Origin: Moorena sp. SIO3I8
GTDB taxonomy: Bacteria > Cyanobacteriota > Cyanobacteriia > Cyanobacteriales > Coleofasciculaceae
Direction of reading: 5' to 3'
Assembly (NCBI RefSeq): GCF_010692325.1
Contig: NZ_JAAHHW010000076.1
Location: 1-33,371 of the forward strand
DNA length: 33,371 nt
The number at the start of each line of letters is the position of its first letter. Position 1 is the first letter of the stretch. The position numbers and the translations under genes are program-made. The notes beneath the pieces are model-generated. The model had not been told where the DNA came from and searched no databases. It saw only the letters and a program-made list of their open reading frames with translations. Shown piece by piece: positions 33,277 to 33,371 of this stretch.

Positions 33277-33371
33277 ATGCTAGATTTACAGGTTAAACCA
33301 GTGTTTCATGAGTTCCCATGGGTTTGCCACCCCCACCTGCCCCTACAATCTTACTTCCAAGCCTTCCCCCA
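33277..33371. other. window edge, nothing recognised
   Basis: 95 bases to the end of the window with a CCACCCCCACCTGCCCC run. No gene or remaining TIR sequence is seen. Confidence 0.5.

Overview
The window reads as chromosome from a repeat-rich filamentous cyanobacterium, probably of the marine Moorena/Moorea (Lyngbya-like) type. The evidence is the many HIP1 octamers (GCGATCGC) inside genes, heptanucleotide tandem repeats of the GGGAATC type, a CikA-like circadian/light-input histidine kinase, PEP-CTERM exoproteins, a trace of a GUN4 domain, and low gene density with very long repeat-filled spacers. The genus is an inference; the phylum is well supported. I saw no tRNA, rRNA or CRISPR array.

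Layout. 1-3176 is mostly non-coding: tandem repeats, a frameshifted coding remnant (475-683), one small heavy-metal-binding (HMA) protein, a ~0.45 kb sequence repeated in tandem, and two opposing arrays of simple repeats just upstream of alaS. 3177-5807 is alanyl-tRNA synthetase. 6585-10001 carries a membrane-anchored degenerate protein kinase fused to a periplasmic-binding-like domain, split by a 235 bp element with an exact 8 bp target duplication, followed by a GTPase with a glycine-zipper membrane region. 10222-13207 holds an alpha/beta hydrolase, remains of a two-partner-secretion exoprotein, a 54-codon stub of glutathione-dependent formaldehyde dehydrogenase, and methionine aminopeptidase. 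13411-15606 is a beta-helix/SLH-domain surface protein. 16076-19863 has a PD-(D/E)XK nuclease-like protein, two small membrane proteins, a LytR-CpsA-Psr enzyme and NanE.

19864-26934 contains two closely related PEP-CTERM animal-type haem peroxidases, 3984 bp apart in the same orientation. They share not only coding sequence but a nearly identical ~110 bp leader. The spacer between them is a graveyard of an ISAs1-like element (with a perfect consensus promoter), MITE-like inverted-repeat elements and simple repeats. The second peroxidase overlaps, tail to tail, a CikA-like cyanobacteriochrome hybrid histidine kinase (26897-29290).

29902-33371 begins with an IS5-type transposase pseudogene riddled with three different small palindromic insertions. 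It continues with what looks like a defence/effector island: a ribbon-helix-helix-like protein, a TIR protein whose tail joins a GUN4-like start to an effector-associated module, a decayed second copy of that module, and a second coiled-coil/TIR gene with a truncated TIR domain. The two TIR genes share a 226 bp tract with only three mismatches, which points to recent duplication or gene conversion.

There is no single large pathway here. Housekeeping genes (alaS, map, nanE, LCP protein) are interspersed with envelope/exoprotein genes and a high load of dead mobile DNA. The best candidates for new biology are the TIR cluster, the precisely datable mini-element insertions, and the duplicated peroxidases with their conserved leader.
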